From positions 1-8,052 of the forward strand of contig JALNVE010000142.1 of assembly GCA_023227695.1 (NCBI GenBank): DNA of 8,052 nucleotides, in the 5' to 3' direction. Every line of letters begins with the position of its first letter. Position 1 is the stretch's first letter. A model generated the notes under the pieces. It made no database searches, was not told the DNA's origin, and saw only the letters and a list, made by a program, of their open reading frames with translations. The position numbers and the translations under genes were made by a program. The DNA comes from Paludibacteraceae bacterium. GTDB lineage: Bacteria > Bacteroidota > Bacteroidia > Bacteroidales > Paludibacteraceae. Shown here in pieces: positions 5,468 to 8,052 of this stretch.

Positions 5468-6613
5468 ATGAAACTAAAAAAACTTGCATTAGTGGCATTA
5501 TGTATGTCATCAAGTATGGCGTTTGCACAAAACGACTCCATACCATCAGATTCAATCCAACAAAATAATGACAGCACTCTGCTTCCGTTGGATAGTATTC
5601 CAAGTGATATTATTCCTGGCGACAGTATTATTCCAATTGACAGTATTCCTGCAGACAGCATCCCTGCAGACACTATTCCTAGTGACAGCATCCCTGGTGA
5701 CACTATTCCAAGTGTCTCTATCGATCTAGAAAATGTGGTTTTCAACGTCGATGGTAACAATTCTATCTTTGCAAATTGGGAAATTTCAGAAGAAGGATCG
5801 TCTCAGGCATTTTACTCATTCACTATCAGCAAAAAAGACAAGAATGGAAACTATGTTCCTTTCTACACTACAGAAGCTGTTTGCTCTGAATGTAGAGCAG
5901 ACTCCATGCCTAAATCTTTATTGGATTCTATCGCCGATAATGATACTTATGAATTAAAGCTCTTTGTTTCTGACATTCTTAACTTGACACAAGACTCTTT
6001 CGTAGTTGAAAATGTTAAGGTACCAACATTCTCTTCTTGTGACTTGATCGAAATCTCTTCAATCAACACTTGGGGTACAATGGTCAGTGTAAATGTTGAA
6101 ACTAACAACACTGAGATCTACATAGTTGTTAAAGATAAGAACGGAAACGCAATTCAAGGAACTTCATTTGGTCCTCAAATCATGGGAGCTCAAGTTCATT
6201 CACTTTACTTGAACACTCAAAACTTGAATCCTAACGCAGAATACGATCTTTACTTCAGATATGGAGACAAAGAGTGCGTGAAGAAATTTGCTGAGAAGAG
6301 CGATGCAGAGCCTATCGTTTCTGATCCTAAGGATCCAATCAACGACGAGGCTTGTAAAAGCATTTTCCGTTCATTCCGTTTCTTGGATGGACACGCAACT
6401 ATCAAATATGGTGTTAACGCTAATCAAGCTGCAATATCTTTCAACGTTGCTTACATGAACGGTATTCCAATGTACACTACTTCTCCAGCATACTTTGGAG
6501 GACCTAACGTTTACGAGCACAACTTTGAGTTGCCTATCTCTACTCCAACTTCAATCATAGTTCAAGTTCGTAGTAATCAGACTATCTGCACAAAATCATA
6601 TTACTGCAAATAA
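5468..6613 (+). CDS. Secreted protein with DS/TIP repeat stalk and Cys-framed beta modules
   Basis: A 381-residue protein of no family I recognise. Residues 1-20 are a Sec signal peptide (MKLKKLALVA...AFA), cut before Gln21, with no lipobox. Residues 23-82 are a low-complexity stalk of DSIPx/DTIPx units; 58-82 holds five exact-length five-residue repeats. Ten Asp-Ser/Thr-Ile/Thr triplets there fit the Bacteroides O-glycosylation sequon. Three beta-rich segments follow: about 86-187 (fibronectin/Ig-like pattern with CxxC at 139-142), 191-275 and 296-380. The last two each begin with Cys (191, 296) and end with Cys (270, 374) at nearly equal spacing, which suggests a duplicated disulfide-closed module. 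A Pro/Asp linker (279-294) joins them. No type IX sorting domain or anchor is seen, so the protein is probably periplasmic or released. The leader is A-rich without a Shine-Dalgarno. The gene stands alone, converging on the ureohydrolase gene. A surface or adhesin-like role is only inference. Confidence 0.85.
   Translation: MKLKKLALVALCMSSSMAFAQNDSIPSDSIQQNNDSTLLPLDSIPSDIIPGDSIIPIDSIPADSIPADTIPSDSIPGDTIPSVSIDLENVVFNVDGNNSIFANWEISEEGSSQAFYSFTISKKDKNGNYVPFYTTEAVCSECRADSMPKSLLDSIADNDTYELKLFVSDILNLTQDSFVVENVKVPTFSSCDLIEISSINTWGTMVSVNVETNNTEIYIVVKDKNGNAIQGTSFGPQIMGAQVHSLYLNTQNLNPNAEYDLYFRYGDKECVKKFAEKSDAEPIVSDPKDPINDEACKSIFRSFRFLDGHATIKYGVNANQAAISFNVAYMNGIPMYTTSPAYFGGPNVYEHNFELPISTPTSIIVQVRSNQTICTKSYYCK
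5639..5713 (+). repeat. 15 bp tandem repeat, five units, coding the DS/TIP stalk
   Basis: Five in-frame 15 bp units each encode Asp-Ser/Thr-Ile-Pro-Ala/Ser/Gly. Units 2-3 (5654-5683) and 4-5 (5684-5713) are near-identical 30 bp blocks differing at three bases, with the same alternation of codons (agc atc, then act att). This points to duplication of a 30 bp block. Looser DSIP-like units extend upstream to about 5534. Confidence 0.85.
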
Positions 6614-6626
6614 GTGATCTCATAGC

Positions 6627-6651
6627 ATGACTACCTGCAAAGGGTAGGCAT
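6627..6651 (+). other. Small hairpin between stop codon and terminator
   Basis: ATGACTACC can pair with GGTAGGCAT around TGCAAAG (3 bp, one A-G mismatch, then 5 bp). It directly precedes the main terminator and may be a 3'-UTR structure of the secreted-protein mRNA. Confidence 0.3.
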
Positions 6652-6657
6652 CAATAA

Positions 6658-6694
6658 AAAAGCTCTGCGAAGCATAATACTTCGCAGAGCTTTT
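6658..6694. terminator. Strong bidirectional intrinsic terminator
   Basis: A perfect 15 bp stem (AAAAGCTCTGCGAAG with its reverse complement) closes a 7 nt loop, CATAATA. An A run precedes it and a T run follows (to 6699), so it can end transcription from both convergent genes: the secreted protein (stop at 6613, plus) and the ureohydrolase-family gene (stop at 6716, minus). Confidence 0.93.
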
Positions 6695-6715
6695 CTTTTA
6701 TGTATAAAACTCATC

Positions 6716-7825
6716 TTATTTCATATAATACATCATCCAAATATCAGGAATTTGGTTCTCCTTCGCCAATCGATAATCCTGATAAGTACAAGAGAAAACG
6801 CATTTCCCTTTCGATGTAGGAATTTCAATCCACCATCTGTTATTTAGATTATTATTGTAGAAGACCATCTCTTCGTCGCCATCCATATCAGGCACCACAT
6901 ACTTGGTGTAGTTTGACAATTCACGCTTAGGATAATCGCCGTAACGGTTGTCCAATGCCTCTAAGAAGTGCCAGATAACCTCGGCAGCCAGTTCTGAAGT
7001 CTGACCATTATTATCAAAGAATGGATTGGTTTCGAATATACCGAATGCTGAAATTCTATCGCTAAAGCCGGCATAACGGGCCAATTGACAAAGTTCCTCA
7101 CCAAACAAACCATTTGGCAACGGATGAGCATTACCCGGTGCATCGCTCTGACGTACAACAGCCATGTCCACGCTCACAAAATCAGAGTCTCTAAAGATTG
7201 GCTCTGTCTTCTCAGGGTTAGCACGTAAGATTCCTAAACGTGTGCCCCAATGGTTTCGTTTCACCAATTCAGACAACTGAGTGTTAGAACAGAGATAGGT
7301 CTGATATCCCAACAGATCCAAACGGAACAGAACCTCATCTTCCAATATCTTATTCAGATAAGAGTTAGAGCCGAACGGCACCTCACCAAGTCCTACATCC
7401 ACACGAGGGTCAACTACAACCATATTCAACTCAGATCTCTGGTCTTTCAAACCTTCGAAGACAGAAAGTGAAAGATCCTGTGACCCGCCGATTATGATAG
7501 GAATTATTGCATTAGAGACCAATTCGGAAACGACATCGCGCAAAGCATAATAGGTATCGCTCGACTTCTCTCCCTTCTTCAGGTTACCCAAATCGGCAAT
7601 TCTCAAGTCCTTCAATCCGCCTCTTAAAGCATAGAGCTGTTTGCGTATCTCATCAGGAGCCACATCACAACCTTTGTTGACAGAGCCCACCTCCGAATCT
7701 ACACCAATCAACGCCACATTATAATTCTCAGAAACGAGTTTGGAGACAAACATCTCCGATTCAGGGGTATATGGGTTATCTAAATCTAATTTTGCGGGTT
7801 TATCAAAATAATCTGCAATGTCCAT
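6716..7825 (-). CDS. Divergent ureohydrolase (arginase/formimidoylglutamase family), degenerate metal site
   Basis: A cytoplasmic 369-residue protein of the arginase/agmatinase/formimidoylglutamase fold. Family landmarks appear in order: ALIGVDSEVGSVNKGC (38-53), IIGGSQDLSLS (111-121), VVVDPRVD (136-143), SVDMAVVRQSDAPG (218-231) and NPFFDNNGQTSELAAEVIW (267-285). Active ureohydrolases bind two Mn ions with GGDH, DAHxD and SxDxD. Here His of GGDH is Gln116, His of DAHxD is Arg141 and the second Asp of SxDxD is Ala222, so three of six ligands are lost while Asp139, Asp143 and Asp220 remain. As I recall, this GGSQD form is common in Bacteroidota and often annotated formimidoylglutamase, but the replacements make hydrolase activity doubtful. 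The C-terminal tail (about 305-369, with NRWWIEIP) is an addition to the core fold. There are no histidine-degradation (hut) or arginine genes nearby. The start is supported by a -7 match at 7848-7855. Confidence 0.87.
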   Translation of the reverse strand: MDIADYFDKPAKLDLDNPYTPESEMFVSKLVSENYNVALIGVDSEVGSVNKGCDVAPDEIRKQLYALRGGLKDLRIADLGNLKKGEKSSDTYYALRDVVSELVSNAIIPIIIGGSQDLSLSVFEGLKDQRSELNMVVVDPRVDVGLGEVPFGSNSYLNKILEDEVLFRLDLLGYQTYLCSNTQLSELVKRNHWGTRLGILRANPEKTEPIFRDSDFVSVDMAVVRQSDAPGNAHPLPNGLFGEELCQLARYAGFSDRISAFGIFETNPFFDNNGQTSELAAEVIWHFLEALDNRYGDYPKRELSNYTKYVVPDMDGDEEMVFYNNNLNNRWWIEIPTSKGKCVFSCTYQDYRLAKENQIPDIWMMYYMK

Positions 7826-7847
7826 AGTATCATTTTTATTTTAGAAA

Positions 7848-7855
7848 CAAAAGTA
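7848..7855 (-). promoter_or_regulatory. Candidate -7 promoter element for the ureohydrolase-family gene
   Basis: The minus-strand sequence TACTTTTG matches TAnnTTTG and lies 22 bp before the ATG, giving a short leader of about 15-20 nt. No clear -33 element is seen. Confidence 0.4.
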
Positions 7856-7979
7856 CAAAATATTTAGTGTTAATCGTATAGCGTTTTTGTTTCTCGTTTA
7901 ATTGAATATTATGTATATATCATGATAACAACGGATCAGCGGATAGGTGGGGTTGGTACAAGGACAAGAATCCCCAGAT

Positions 7980-8052
7980 TCAAGAATAAAGTTTGGCAAG
8001 CCTGTACATGAAAAACTTCACGTCTGCCACGCCCCTGAACTGTGTTCGGAAA
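7980..8052 (-). CDS. C-terminal fragment of an unidentified frame, possibly a transposase (cut by window edge)
   Basis: On the minus strand an open frame enters from the right edge and stops with TGA at 7982-7980. The 23 visible codons read FRTQFRGVADVKFFMYRLAKLYS. The basic and aromatic end, with a helix of the form VKFFMYRLAKLY, resembles the C-termini of DDE transposases of Bacteroidota insertion sequences, but 23 residues cannot establish this. The stretch 7930-8052 is visibly richer in G and C than the A/T-rich leader beside it, which would fit an inserted element. It could instead be any conserved gene ending here. No terminal inverted repeat can be confirmed with only one end in view. 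Confidence 0.35.
   Translation of the reverse strand, partial: FRTQFRGVADVKFFMYRLAKLYS

Noticed and set aside
5534..5722. Tandem repeats considered as a CRISPR-like array
   Set aside because: Units are 15 bp with no spacers, in frame within a secreted protein.
5452..5760. Minus-strand open frame with LGI/AGM-like repeats
   Set aside because: It is the antisense shadow of the DSIP repeat and signal-peptide region of the secreted protein; the repetitive look comes from the 15 bp repeat.
7918..7927. TATCATGATA 10 bp palindrome upstream of the ureohydrolase-family gene
   Set aside because: Short, A/T-rich and far from the candidate promoter; expected by chance in this composition.

Overview
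The window reads as chromosomal DNA of a Bacteroidales-type Bacteroidota, AT-rich and moderately dense in genes. Three things point there. Start sites mostly have A/T-rich leaders without Shine-Dalgarno sequences. Several genes have an upstream match to the Bacteroidota -7 promoter element TAnnTTTG. The proteins carry lineage traits: signal peptides cleaved before Gln, an acidic lipoprotein export signal after the lipid-modified Cys, and a divergent ureohydrolase with a GGSQD motif. I cannot name a genus.

Layout, left to right. A minus-strand group at 34-2790 is read in the order ddl (D-Ala-D-Ala ligase), an Mrp/ApbC-type P-loop ATPase, and a small lipoprotein with a rhodanese fold that has lost its catalytic Cys. 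Gaps of 119 and 106 bp and a candidate promoter before the lipoprotein suggest at most a loose operon. Next, also on the minus strand, is a large secreted GH51 alpha-L-arabinofuranosidase (2983-4959), with no SusC/SusD or transporter genes beside it. A 508 bp, very AT-rich divergent intergenic region (4960-5467) carries candidate promoters in both directions and a 19 bp palindrome. The only complete plus-strand gene (5468-6613) encodes a secreted protein of no family I recognise: signal peptide, an Asp-Ser/Thr-Ile-Pro repeat stalk, then beta-rich modules framed by Cys pairs. It converges on a ureohydrolase-family gene (6716-7825, minus) across a strong bidirectional terminator. The right edge holds the C-terminal end of an unidentified, possibly transposase, reading frame.

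How the parts relate. The chromosome-housekeeping genes (peptidoglycan precursor synthesis, Fe-S cluster carrier) have no evident functional link to the arabinofuranosidase or the secreted repeat protein. No multi-gene system such as CRISPR, a defence island, a polysaccharide utilisation locus or a toxin-antitoxin pair is visible. The most distinctive signals are inside proteins. The repeat stalk is an array of ten Bacteroides-type O-glycosylation sequons, which would make it a mucin-like glycosylated stem. Two proteins, the rhodanese lipoprotein and the ureohydrolase homologue, keep the fold signature but have lost catalytic or metal-binding residues. The Mrp protein lacks the usual CxxC.
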